From Climacteris rufus (Eukaryota; Chordata; Aves; Passeriformes; Climacteridae): a stretch of 64,000 nucleotides of DNA. The notes under the pieces are model-generated. The model saw nothing but the letters and a program-made list of their open reading frames with translations. It was not told the origin of the DNA and did no database searches. The translations under genes were made by a program, and so were the position numbers. Position 1 is the stretch's first letter. The number at the start of each line of letters is the position of its first letter. Positions 47,455 to 59,500 of the stretch are shown in pieces. The stretch is from NCBI GenBank assembly GCA_013398175.1, contig VZRZ01004300.1, forward strand, positions 1,296,231 through 1,360,230, read 5' to 3'.

Positions 47455-47633
47455 TCAAGTGCTCAAGGTCTCAGAGACCATGTCTTGCTGGGGAGCCCTG
47501 CCTGCCTGCCTCGCTGTCTCCATTTCTGGCTCCCCTTGCTCTGTTAAGCTGCTCTGCTCTGGCTGTGCTCTGGCCCTCAGCTCAGACAGCTCCACTGTGA
47601 CAGGCTTGTCCCTGTCAGGATCTGTAATGGGGG
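47455..47633 (-). other. Possible terminal exon, minus strand
   Basis: After a good acceptor (TTTCCCCCATTACAG) one frame is open for about 56 codons (DRDKPVTVELSELRARAQPE onward) to a stop. The composition is coding-like, but nothing upstream joins it, and the block is rich in CTG/CAG words that favour open frames. Confidence 0.2.
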
Positions 47634-49783
47634 AAATGTGTGAGCCAAGCTCAAGACAAAAAAAAATGTAGGCTGTGAGGGCAGGAGTCTTGTTTTCCAC
47701 TGCTGCCATCTTTTGTAGCAGAGTTTCTGAACAAGGCAAAACATCTACCAGAGGTTAGAACACCTTCTCTAACTTCTAGTGTCTCCAACAATAGAGGAAA
47801 ACAAATGTATTCTGCAGACACCTGTTGTGCCTATCATAAAATCCCCAGAAAATGTGGTGTTCAGGTAGTGCTTCTTTATCCCTTAATATAAGAGTTAGCT
47901 TTCCTAACTCCTGACCACCAAGGTCAATTTTAGATCTCTTTCGTTCACTCAGATCTCTGAATCATCTGCTCCCCAATTGATTCACCCCCATGTCAGTAGT
48001 TCAGGTACAGTGCTCTGCATCATGATCCACATTCCTGTGAACACTAATTTCTGATTCTGCCTTTGCATTCATTCACCAAATGGTATTTCCATGGTTTCTG
48101 TGCATGTCCTCCTGAAAACGGAACATTTCCTTCCACGGTGGAATTTCAAACATTGGGTTGACTAGGGTCCAAACCCTCCTCCATGTTTAGAACAAACCTC
48201 AAAAATCCTTTTTATTTAGTGGAAGGATTAAATAATACTTCAGAGGACCGCAGAAGATAGGAATCTAAATAGCCATAACCATTTCTAGAGGACAAAAAGA
48301 AGTGGCAGTCCCTAATTGTAGATCATCTCCCATGAAGGATAATGTAAGAGGGCAGAATTGCTGGCTGGCTTGTCACTCAGGAGGCTGTGATCAGCAAACA
48401 GCCCACCTCTTTCAAAATGGGAGAAAGCTTAGATGCTGAAGGAAGAAACAGGAATGGCAAAGCTCTCCTTTCATTTATTTTCAATTGTTTGCATAGATTC
48501 TGCATCTCCTGTGTTTGTATGAAGGACTCTGCTCCTTCCACATGTACCTTAACCTTGAAAGCAAAGGGTGATTTCAGGGAATGGCTGGGAATTACAGAGC
48601 TCAGTTCCCCTGTGGTGTCAGTCCTTATAACCCCATGTGATCCATGACCACTGATGTGTTTCCCCCAGGCACTCAGCCAGTGAAAGGGTGCTCTTGCATT
48701 TAGCTGCATGGGGAATTGGAAGGGAAGTGTGCTCTGTGGAGGAACTATCATGGTACCAGGTGTTTCCTGGCTGCAGCAGATCATTGGGGGAAATAAGCAA
48801 ATTTTGAGGGGCCAGTTGTTATTTGTGACACAGTTGCATCGTTGGACTGATTATCAGAAGTTCTTCAAAATTAAGAATGCTGAGTCTATGAACAGAAAAC
48901 CATGTTTTCAGGTTATTTGGGCTCTAGCCACAATTAGTTCAATATGCAAAATGTCATTATGGATCTAAAATCTTTCTTACGCTGTCAGCTGGGTCATGAA
49001 GCAAGCAGGCTGTCTGTAACTGTAAGCTGTGTTTCAACTTTGTCCCTGCTAGCATGGACCAGCTCAGAGAACAGTCCAGTGCAAACCTGTGCCCAGTCAG
49101 GCACACATTTGGATGGTCTAATCAGCTGCACAGAAATAATCACCTCTGCTAGCACCTTTCAGCAATGATGCAGCACTCTTATTCTAACCAGCTAGGCAAC
49201 CAGACTTGTCTCTTCACTGACATCTACTCTTGCCCATTAAAAAAAAAAAGTGTACAAAGTGTACAAGGTGTATCAAGACTGAGAAACTGACCTTTAGATG
49301 TTTTAATTACTTGGAAGCTGTACTAAAAAATACCCAGACATTTTAAAGAGAAATAGAGAATAGCTTTACATTTCAGCTTTGTAAGCACTCTTGTAGCTTG
49401 CCTGCCTCCCTTTCCAACATATTTTCTTAAACAAAAATCTTGAAGTATCCTGACAAATAATGTTTGTCCGTGATTTTCCACGCTGGAATAACTATTCACT
49501 GTCTTGTAGAACACTATTGGTACTGCAGTCAGACACAGGAAAGGGTGCAGAAAAATAAATTGTTTTCTAGGTAAAACAAATGTGTCTACTGATATTGACT
49601 TATAAGTGTCTCTAATCATGTGCTGAGCAAAGAGCAGCTTCTACATTTGTCTTATTAGTCAGATACTTTGTGACAGCATAAATAGGTAGGTGGTTCGGTG
49701 GTTCAACATTTTTTATCCTTTCTTGAATTAGATTTTGAGAGTGATACTAGCAATGAGTTCCAAAGTGCATAAACTCAACATAT

Positions 49784-49833
49784 ATATAGATATATATGAA
49801 ATAGATGTATGAATATTATATATATATATATAT
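49784..49833. repeat. (TA)n tracts
   Basis: Two AT-alternating runs; the second ends directly at the CR1-tailed element that starts at 49833, which is a typical insertion point for CR1 or a grown tail. Confidence 0.8.
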
Positions 49834-50180
49834 CACAGAATCACAGAATGGTTTGGGTTGGAAGGGACCTTAAAGATCATCTAGTTCCAGACCTCCTGCC
49901 ATGGGCAGGACACCTCCCACTAGACCAGGTTGCTCAAAGCCCCATCCAACCAAGCCTTGAACATTTCCAGGGATGGGGCATCCACAGCTTCTCTGGAAAA
50001 CCTCTGCCAGTGCCTCACCACCCTCACAGTTAAGAACTTCTTCCTATGTCTACTCTAAATCTGGATTCGCTGTATCCAATCCAGTCCTCCTGGATTCGCT
50101 GTATCCATTACACCAGCAATGCCCCATCGTAAAGGTCACAGAAGCTCCACCTTCTAAGCTTATTTGCTCAAGCCCTCAGT
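49833..50180 (-). mobile_element. Composite element with CR1 3' end, copy 2
   Basis: Shares with 34440-34770 both the CR1 3' end and the non-standard 100-base head (ctggattcgctgtatccatt, accagcaatgccccatcgta, ccttctaagcttatttgctc). Compared with copy 1 it has a short internal duplication of the ctggattcgctgtatcca word (about 50071-50107). Sequence identity between the copies is high by eye. Confidence 0.85.
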
Positions 50181-50307
50181 TTAATTCCCTGATTTCTATG
50201 CAGTTTATTATCCACATCCTTTTACTACTAATTTGTTTCTCTTTTATTTTGGACATTCTTCAAGCCTTAAGTTGCACTTTATTTCCATGCATTACTGCAG
50301 TCCTTTG

Positions 50308-50500
50308 CAGGAATGGGGCATCCACAACATCCCTGGGAAACGTATTCTACTTCTCACTACCCTCACAGTAAAAAATTTCTTCCTAATATCTAATCTAAAC
50401 CTACTCTCTGTCAGTTTGAAGCCATTGCCCCTTGTCCTTTCGCTACATGCTCTTGTAGAAAGTTCCTTTCCAGCTCTCTTTAGCCCCCTTTAGGCCCTGT
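50308..50500 (-). mobile_element. CR1 LINE internal 3' fragment, reverse
   Basis: ggaatggggcatccacaaca, cttcctaatatctaatctaa, ccattgccccttgtcctttc and agaaagttcctttccagc follow CR1 in reverse order. It lacks the extreme 3' end, so it may be the displaced 5' part of a disrupted element. Confidence 0.85.
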
Positions 50501-51057
50501 TTATCAACTTAAAAAACCAAAAAAACAGACAATGAAGTTCCTTTGTATATGAATAATATCATCAGTAATTTTGTGATGTTGACAATCTCACCTGGTTTCA
50601 GGTGGACAAAAAGAAAAATCCTCAGTCCTTTTTGGCAGCTATCTTATAGGTATATAGGGGCTTGTAAAGCGAAGCAATGGCCTTTTGGTGTGGGATGGCC
50701 ATCTGGCCAGACACATCCTTACCCACATTAGCATGGTCAGCAACAACCTTCCTCTTCACTAAATACCCACAAAATTCATTTCAAGACTTAGTGACCTGTT
50801 TTCACAGTCCTGGAGAGTAAAGCTTATCCCCACAGACAGCTGTGCCACGACCTGCATCCCATTGACCCACCAGTACTTTTCCTCTTGGAGCTTTTTCAAT
50901 GACTGGTACTTTCTCCAAGGAAGCTTCTAAAATGGAAGTTCAGCTGATTCCAGCTGTGGGTAGTTCCTTTCCTAGGTGGAGTGTTGCCCATTTTTCACTG
51001 TAAAATAGCTAGTTTTCTCTGTTAGACAGTCTCAAGGACGATTTCTGTAAACATAGC

Positions 51058-51375
51058 TATGTTGTTGTAAAAATTATCTTTTTACATTCCTTTCCCATGG
51101 ACACAGATCCTTTTGACGGACATTTCTTGTAACCAATATAGTTAGAGACGGAAGTGTTAATTTTCTCCAAGGATCTGTGATTTCTAAAAGTGTATATAAG
51201 AATTAAACGAGAGGGGTTTCCCCTCTCTTTCCGCCCTTGCTCTGAACATTCGGACTCCAGCTCTCATTAATTCTGCGTCTCGACTGATTACCGGGATAAG
51301 CCGTAATAACAGGCATCCCGGTAATAACGGAGACATCAATTTCTAAAGTGACTGGATTGATACTTCCAGCTTCAT
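51058..51375 (+). mobile_element. Probable ERV LTR with primer-binding-like edge
   Basis: A TATA-type box (tatataag, 51193) is followed by a R/U5-like segment (ggggtttcccctctctttcc, cattcggactccagctctca, cgggataagccgtaataaca). Just after the CA near 51373 comes TTTTGGGAGCCCACC, which resembles the start of a retroviral primer-binding site. No coding remains seen downstream. Boundaries are approximate. Confidence 0.6.
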
Positions 51376-51379
51376 TTTG

Positions 51380-53440
51380 GGAGCCCACCCTCACAGTCCA
51401 TCTGTTGCTCACCCATCTGGCAGAGTGCTGGATCTGCTGGTGCTGACAGCACAGAGCTGCACTCCAGTGGGCTGCTGATGGGTCGAAGCCTCATTAACAC
51501 ATCTCAGGCTCCACCTTTCAGGTTTGATGCCCTCAGAAGTAAGAATGAATGAAGTGCACGGTCTGGTCATTTGAATTTAGATTGCAGAAAACCCTTGTTC
51601 AAGCAATGCAGGTTTCCTTGTCCACATCATATTTTGTATTTCATGTCATCCATGAACCAGAAGAAGTTGTATCTCATGATCTATTTCTACAGCCCCCATA
51701 TTCCATACCTGACAGGAGCTCTGACAGAAGAGTGAGACCCTACATCAAGAACCCTGCTTGAAGAGCTGCACTGTAGAAATAGTGAGAACAACATCGGGGG
51801 AGTGCCACGGGTTTCTGCTCCAGCCTGGAAATATGGGAATAGGCATGAACAGGTCATAGGGTGTGGAATTATTACTAGAATTACTGGGGAAAGATTATTG
51901 AGATTAAATTTATATCCACATCCTAAGAGAAGCTGTGATGGTAAGGAAACTTCCAGGGATGGAATGTGGTTGGTATGTAAGGAATCTGTTCCCTGAGCAA
52001 ACATAGCCTGCACCCTTAGATGTTGGCAACACTAGGGGAGCTTGGTGTACTGACCTTAGAAGAAATAGAACGGAGCGGGGAGCAGAGTGGAGACACCACA
52101 GCCAGGCTCAGCTGTAAATCATTGCAAGTATGGGAACTTAATGGTACCCTGTAGCTGATAAACTGCAGAGCATCTGCCACACAAGAGATATATTCCTTGG
52201 TTTTATGGTAAAATTGTGTCCTGTGGGTGAACTTTGCTCATTATGACACCAAAAAACACTTCCATCTCAGAAGGCATCTGCCTCCAAGGTGTGACCACCA
52301 CTCACTGAGCATGTGCTCTGTATTTTTCCAACTTACACCTTTAAAATCAAAATGAGAAAATTCTACACCAATCAGTAACAAAGGTATGTATGACAAGAGT
52401 CACTCAAACTCCACCTAAACATAAAAAAATAGTATAATGCCTTCTTTTGTGTCAGACAAGATATTTTTGTAGGAAAGACACACACTGTGCAAAGCCCTGG
52501 TGAGAACTAACCTGTACCACTGTGGATATTTCTCATTCCTCAGGTTCAAGTGAGAGAAATTCCATCTGAGCTTAAGGCAAACAAAGAGTAAGCAGTTGAG
52601 TAAGGGCATGGAGGGCCCCTTGGATAAGAAGATGACTAGAAGGAGCAAGACAAAGGCTTAGAGGGCTGTCATCACTTTCAAGAAAGATAGCAAGGATGAA
52701 GTCCAAAGAAGGAAAAGTAAGTGAAGTGCAAGGACAATGGTGGCTCTGAACAAAAACCAATTCAGTACTTCTTTCCAAAAGGAAATCTTCACCATCAACA
52801 GTACAGTAGCAAATATCCCTTGGTGTATTGGGAAGAACAGTGAGGAAATCATGCATGCTCTCTACACCTCTGCAAAGTTCATGCAGAGGGATCCAAAACT
52901 CTGTCTATAACCTCAGGCATCACCCCAGGCAGATGAACGTCTGTGGTAGAAATGCCCCATTTACATAGTCTGAATGGACATACCAGCTTTGGCACCAGCA
53001 TAGAAAATTACAGGAATAGTACATTCCTTCCTCTTTCAAGACTCAAAATACTAAATCCTAAAGGAAAAAGAGATTTATCAGGCTTTTGTATAAGTTCTGA
53101 ACATTTCCACATGAATGGAAGTAGACAAATAACTTTCAGAAAGGTTTAAGTCACCAAGAAGTTTTAAAAGTTTTACCCTGTGGATGGAGCACATTTTGTA
53201 TCTTGTATAAACACAGCCAACTGGGCAGCTTAGTGGGAAAAGGGGATGTGAGGGTGATAGCAAGAATGGGCTATTCTACAGTTTGGAAATCTGCCTGGCT
53301 CTGCTTTGGGCATGGATCCCAATGTTCTAAGTCTGAAAATAACCAGCCTTTCCACCACACCAGTGTCACCTCCTCCCCATTGTTTTTCAAAGCCTCTGTT
53401 ATTTCCATGGTGGTCTCTTGGCACTGTCCCTTGTAGCCAT
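51380..53440. other. Non-coding block without recognised content
   Basis: Mixed composition, no clear repeats. One minus-strand frame at 52856-52572 is open for 94 codons (FLTVLPNTPRDICYCTVDGE) from an ATG, with no family I recognise and no supporting splice partners. Confidence 0.4.
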
Positions 53441-54270
53441 CTGGTTACATTTTGGCTTTTGAGCCAAACGTGCAGTGATGGCTCCAGGTTGAGGGAGAAC
53501 AAGGCTTGGGAATCTCCCCAGAGATGTGACCAGCCTGTGCAATGAAAAGGCAGGGCTTTCTCACGTGCTCTGGGAATTGCCAGTTGCCAGAGCTGGGGTC
53601 AGGAAGGAATTTTACCCCAGGGCAGACTGGCACTGGTCCCCAGGGGATTTTTGCCTTCCTCCACAGCATGGAGCATGACCACTGGTCCAGGCTCCTCCAG
53701 TCGCTTGCAGCCAGGGTGCTCATGCACCTTGAAGATGGCCTGTCACTCCATGCAGCTGTGGGGAGGAAGGCTTTTGGCCCCCCATGGTGGGCTAGCAAGT
53801 GTCTCCAGGTGGTTTTGCTTTCCTCTGCCACACTGGGCATGGCTCCATGCCAGGGCCCCCCTGGGCCCTTATGGCTCCATCCCTGCCTGCTGCCCATGCA
53901 CTTCCCAGGCACCAGCCGTGCCCTCAAACTCTCCTGACCACGGCAAGCTTGGAGCAAGAGCCAGCTCTGCTCTTTGCCTTGCTCCATTTCCCCAGGGGTT
54001 CTTGCTTGTGGTGACCAGCCTTGGAAGGCTTCCTTCCTTGCTTGGAAGGGCTCCAGGCTTGCTGCCCCATCCAGAGCTGCCATCTTTCCGCTCTCCCCAA
54101 GGGCAATACAACTGTGGGGCAGGCACAAGAGAGTGTTTCATTCATCCTTGGCCAAGAAGCACAATGGAGCACATTTTGGAAGGCAAAAAGTGCTTGTCAT
54201 CAATATGTGTCCTACTTTGGATAATATCCCAGGGTACCACACACCTCTTTGCTTTCTTCTGTTGTGTGTG
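53440..54270. other. GC-rich block with overlapping long frames
   Basis: Open frames of 227 codons (minus, 54128-53445) and 206 codons (plus, 53651-54271) overlap. Neither resembles a family. The stretch ggggtcaggaaggaatttta, cccagggcagactggca, and ccttcctccacagcatggag reminds me of a CR1-like 3' region widespread in turtles and other reptiles, so an old repeat is the more likely explanation. Confidence 0.4.
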
Positions 54271-54652
54271 ATTAGTACCAGTCCTCATTCTTCTCATCCT
54301 CACTCTTTCCTCACTCTTCAGGAAACAGGCACTGCTTGGCCTGCATTCCTACTGCTACTCTCTGTGATTCTGTGGCTTTTCTTTGCCAGACTGCTAGGGT
54401 TGTTTTTTCAAGCTAAACTGAACAATGTACCAGCCTGCTCCTGGCTACGTGTGTGCCTTGCATTAATGCTTGTGAGCATCACCTCTGAAACAGATTCAGA
54501 GAAATAACATAAAATAACAAATTACACAGAATAAATTCAGATATAAAAGCAAAATACCATTTGCCCTTGTAAACTTTCAGATTTGTGTCCTTGAACATGT
54601 TTTTGGAGATGAAAAAGCTCTGGTATTTCAGTGTCATCCCTATTTGACTCAT

Positions 54653-54735
54653 GGGGAGAGGAGAGGAGAGGAGAGGAGAGGAGAGGAGCAACAACATAGC
54701 AGAACTCCTCCTCTCCTCTCCTTTTCCCTTTTCCT
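54653..54735. repeat. (GGAGA)n array facing a CCTCT-rich arm
   Basis: GAGGA units fill 54653-54688; after a 16-base spacer, 54705-54735 reads CTCCTCCTCTCCTCTCC. The two arms are complementary, so the locus can form a long purine-pyrimidine hairpin. Confidence 0.85.
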
Positions 54736-54894
54736 TTTTCACCTGTCTTTACTACATCCACTGCATTCCTTTCATCCACTAGGCAGGTGACCTTATTGTA
54801 GAAGGCTACTGAATTATTTAAACTGGACTTTATCTTCACGAACCCTCACTGACTGTGACTGATGATTGCAGTGTTCTTCTTCAAGTGTACTGAC

Positions 54895-55160
54895 AGGACA
54901 ACGCAGAACAGTTTTAAATGGGAAGAGAGTAGGTTTAGATTAGATAGTAGGAAGAAATGGTTCCCTGTGAGGGTGGTGAGGCACTGGCACAGGTTGCCCA
55001 GAGAAGCTGTGGCTGCCCCATCCCTGGAAGTGTTCAAGGCTGCGTTGGATGGAGCTCTGAGCAACCTGATCTAGTGAAAGGTGTCCCTGCCCATGGCGGG
55101 GGGGTTGTGACTAAATGAGCTTTAAGGTCCTTCCAACCCAAACCATTCTGTGATTCTGCT
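54895..55160 (+). mobile_element. CR1 LINE 3' fragment, sense
   Basis: A near-canonical CR1 3' end: aggtttagattagatagtag, gaggcactggcacaggttgc, ccctggaagtgttcaaggct, ttggatggagctctgagcaa, gtccttccaacccaaaccat and the terminal ATTCTGTGATTCTG. The least diverged CR1 in sense direction in this window. Confidence 0.95.
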
Positions 55161-56164
55161 GTATTGTACTGCAATCTCCCCTGTGTTGACTTTCTTTACT
55201 TCCTCATTAACTACTGGAATCAAATCTTCTGCATTTCTGATAGAATTCCTTTTTACTACTTTGTTCATTGTAATTTCTTTGAAGCTTGCAGCATTCCGAC
55301 TTTATACACACATGCTACTATTTTTTATGTGCTTTGAGTCAGAAAGCTTTACTCTCACTTTTTATATAATTCCCTATTCATTTTCAAATCTCAGTTACTG
55401 GGACATTATTCCCTGCTGCTCTTTCTCTCCTTTTCAAGTTGTTAATACATTTTTTAAGTCACAGTCAATGCTTTGCCTGATTTTACCCAACAGATGGGCA
55501 GTTCTCCATATTTTTGTGATTGCAGTTCCCCTTGCACAACTTAAATGTCTAAATATTTTTTTAAAAACCTATTTCCTTTCAGGGTTATAACCTTATTGGC
55601 CATAACTGCAATGAGTTTCACCTTCTTGTAGAAAGAGTTCCCCCATTAGACTGGTCTTCTAGAGAAGACCCTCTCCTGGTCTTTGTGTGCTGCAGTCTGA
55701 ACACCACTGTCATTATTTCACCTCCCTTTTCCTTCCTGACCTCCGAATAACAGACACCATCACTTTGGGATCATTTTATCCAGGTCACTGAAAAAAAAAA
55801 ACCCAACCAAAAACCAAAAACATTTTATTGCAATTTAGAAACCATAATTTTATTGGAAATAATCAACACAACTGCAAGAAATTTTAACTCAGTGCTGCAA
55901 TAGGTATATTTTGTTATTACAAAACTGCTCTCTGGTTGAAAGTCTCTCAACTGCTTGAAGACTGATTAACAAAATGTCGCTAATGGGATTTCTGTTTTTC
56001 TTACACACTTGTGCTAGCAAACCTCCTCACGTGTGGCAAATCTGTTAGTTTGAATGAGGAAGTGGTAAACAGGCTGTACAAAATGAATCTTTCAGTATCT
56101 ATGGCAGTCTTTTTTTTTTTTTGCTATTGGCAGCCTCCATTTTGAAGGGAGTGGCTTTGTCACT
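55160..56164. other. RBFA: Region downstream of RBFA, with its 3'UTR
   Basis: Minus-strand AATAAA signals (TTTATT on plus) lie at 55848-55853 and 55824-55829, about 310-340 bases after the RBFA stop, so the 3'UTR probably ends near 55.8 kb. Left of that is AT-rich sequence with a spurious 146-codon plus-strand frame (55150-55590) and no other feature. Confidence 0.6.
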
Positions 56165-56555
56165 TCATTTCAGTTTATCAGTAGACTGATGTAAAGTTTT
56201 GTCATCATCCACCTCCAATTCATTCTCCTCTTCCTGCAATTCATCCTGCAGCTCATACTCTGAGCCTGATTCAATGTGATCATCCCAGTAATCAGCTTCA
56301 TATCTGTCCAGTAAGTGCTTCTCTGGTGTAAGGTCATCGTCAGGAGGATTCCTTCCTTTTTTCTTTTTCAATTTCTTCTGAATCTTAGAAAGCTGCTGCT
56401 CCTGCCCCTCTGTCCAGGCAATGCTTTCTGTATGTCTTGACACTTTCATTTTTTTATAGTCCATTATCTGTTTATTCAGCAGTTCATGATCAATACCAAA
56501 CAGATTATGTCGCATGGGTGAGTCTGAAGATTGAGTTGCTGAAGAGCACAGTTTA
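56165..56555 (-). CDS. RBFA: RBFA exon 7 with stop
   Basis: Acceptor TCTTTTCCACAG; one base completes a Ser codon, then 129 residues and TGA at 56167-56165. Contains FGIDHELLNKQIMDYKKMK, a lysine-rich stretch (KIQKKLKKKKGR) and an acidic, low-complexity end. Confidence 0.93.
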
Positions 56556-59500
56556 CTGTGGAAAAGAAAACAAGCATTGGTTTGGGGTTTTCCCCTGCAT
56601 ATATTTCAAGAGGTAATGCTATTTTTGACAATGTAACACAGAAATAAACTGGACTTTTCAGTTGGACTTTATTAATGCCCTGTGTTCAGCATTTGCTCCC
56701 TATGTTAAGAAGGAAGAGATACCAGCATATCATGAGTCCAAGGACAGGCTGTGTACAAGCCTTTCAGCCTGCCAACAGATTTTATGGGAGAAAGACAACA
56801 AAGCAACAACATTCCAGATGAAACTGCTTGTCTCTGGGAAAAGGTGTATGCAAGTGAGTACTGGACCTGGGAGCCCCAGGGAACTCAAGACTTCTCCCAG
56901 CTTTCCCAAGGAGTGAGAAGCAGCAGCCTGTGCCCAAAACACATCACAGCAATGTGACACTTTATGCTGGACTCTACTATTTCCACAAGACACAGAGGAA
57001 GATGTTAGGTGCCCTGTGGGAGGTCTGTCATAGCAATGACTTCCCACAGGAAGCTATTTCTGATTTGCACCTGAAGAACTGTCCTGTGAGATGCTGAGGC
57101 ACAGAAGGCATCTCTACCAACACACTGCAGCACACAAATGCCAAGGCTGTTGGCTTTGAGAGCACCCAGTACACAGAACCACTGTTCCAATAGGTTGTTC
57201 AGCCCTATCTCTCCATAGCCAAAAATCCCTCAGAAGAATGCTAAATTAACTTAGGGAGATTTGTCAGTAAACTTGCAATCCATGTATAACAAGCCAAACC
57301 TGTATCAGAAAAAGGTGGACAAATAGAGGAGTACTGATAAATGCAGAGTTTTCATCCTCGTGAGACAATTACCAGCAAGAAACAAATATTACCTCTGCAG
57401 AGCTTTTTTTTTCATTTGATTATATCATAAACACATCAAGTCTTGAAATCTAGAAATTCTATATGTATTTCCCTCATAAAAATTTAAGATATTAATACCA
57501 GAACAAGTATTGGGTCTGCAAGTAACAATGTACATGCCGAATTAAAATATAACTTTCTCAGACGACAGATAATACCCAATTTAAGTTGGCCAAGAGTGAT
57601 GAAAACAGACACTTGTACAACTCTGAACCAAAAAGCCCCACCTTGAATCATTTTGAGATGCTGCTTCTTCTTCTTCTGGTCCAAAATCAGCCACTGCCAA
57701 TAATTCCTCGACCTGTAAACACATGAAGGCAACACATATGAAAGGTCCTGTATTAAATCTACTTTGTTCACATCTATACAAGAAATAGACAAGTATCTAA
57801 CAGCAAATATGTTATTTTCTGTATGTTTGGAATATTCAGCTAAATGACTTCAAAACAGTCTTTTCCTTCATTTTACATGGAACTGCTTATACTTCTTGTC
57901 TGGGATGTTTGTGTCAAATAGTGCAGTGGATGCAGAGATTTCTACAAAGGTTCTTGCCTTATGTACATCATGAATAGTTGGCTAGGGATTGTGTAACATA
58001 CATAAGTTTTGGTTTATTTGCTCTTATCTGAGTCTTGCAAATCGTTTTTCATAACATCCTTACAATGAGGTTCTTTTCACCTCTTCTCCCTTTCTGCAAG
58101 TTTGCATTTTGCTCACATGTCACTATGGAGTTCCCAACTCCCGACTTTTAGCGTGGCACCCAACCAGTAAATGCTACACATCTAGGCTAGTCAGTGCTTA
58201 GAGACTGTACATAATTGTGAAAACTTTCATTTGGAATTTTTATTTCAGCTTTTCTTTACGTTAATTGCCTTCTAAATCAGTGTATTATTCTAGGAGTTTA
58301 ATTGGATGGCTTTTCCCTGACTTACACTACTTAAAAATGAAGTTCAGCTATGTTATTTGAATCTGTGATTGACATAAATCTGACAAACTGCAAAGTGGGA
58401 GAAGATGGTCCATCTAAGTGCTTCCCAGTGTCGTTGCCTGACAAAAGTGATATATGGAGGGTTTTTACTTGTCTTGTGTGAAACTCAGAATTTTTCTGAC
58501 CACAGAAAGTTCAAGCAGTTCACTGCATTTCTAGAGAATCTGAAACTCTTTTTATCCCTTCCAGCTCTGCTCATGCACACTGCAGGAGCCTGGAAGTCAT
58601 TAACAGTAATTGGCTGTAATAGTAACACTGTTATAAATAATGAGGCACTTCAGGGCACAGAAATGTGAACATGTTCTTTTCAACTTTTCTTCACTTCAGG
58701 AGACATTTTTCATTAAATTCTACTCATTGGTGTCATCTTTCTCTTCTGGAAATCTCACTGTTTTAGAGATGTCACTTCACAGTCCCAAAGACAGCAAATT
58801 CCTAAGAAACATCATTAGTCTAGTAATGTTTCAACTAGTTAAAAGTATCAACACCTTGACAGAAAATGTGAAATCGCAAAGATAATTTTAAAAGTGAAGG
58901 GAAAAAATGTAGCATGAGTAAGCTTACATCCCCTATGCAAAGATCTGCACTTCCCTAGAAACACTTTGACAATTCATAGATGGAAAAAGATCCAAGGGGA
59001 AAAAAAACCAAAGTAAAAAATCACTGGTTAAATTCAATGGAATTTTAAAAACACCTAACATTTAAAATGTGGAAGACAGCTCCTCCAACCTCATTTCTAT
59101 AACCATGTACACCAGACAACTCTATCCTATTCCTTAACATGGCAATTTAATTTTTTAGAATATCTTTATTTGCCTAATGATACAGCCTACATTTCTTTTA
59201 CATTTTATATAAGCATCAATCTCACTCAAGATTGCTTGTTAAAATGCTGTGCTACTTGAAGAGGAAAGGGCATAGAGAAAGACTGATTTTTAATGTAGAC
59301 TGGTAGAGCAACTGAATGATCAGCTTTTCCTAAGTCACCATATCTGTACATTGAGTCACAGATTAGAATTACCTCTTTTACAGCTGCAGCTTCTTTGTCT
59401 TTTATAAATACTACTGGAGGCACGTTTCCTACAATCTGCTGACTCTTCAGAAGATACCTGGCAAAAATACAGCATTCACCAGCATGAGTATCAGCATAGC

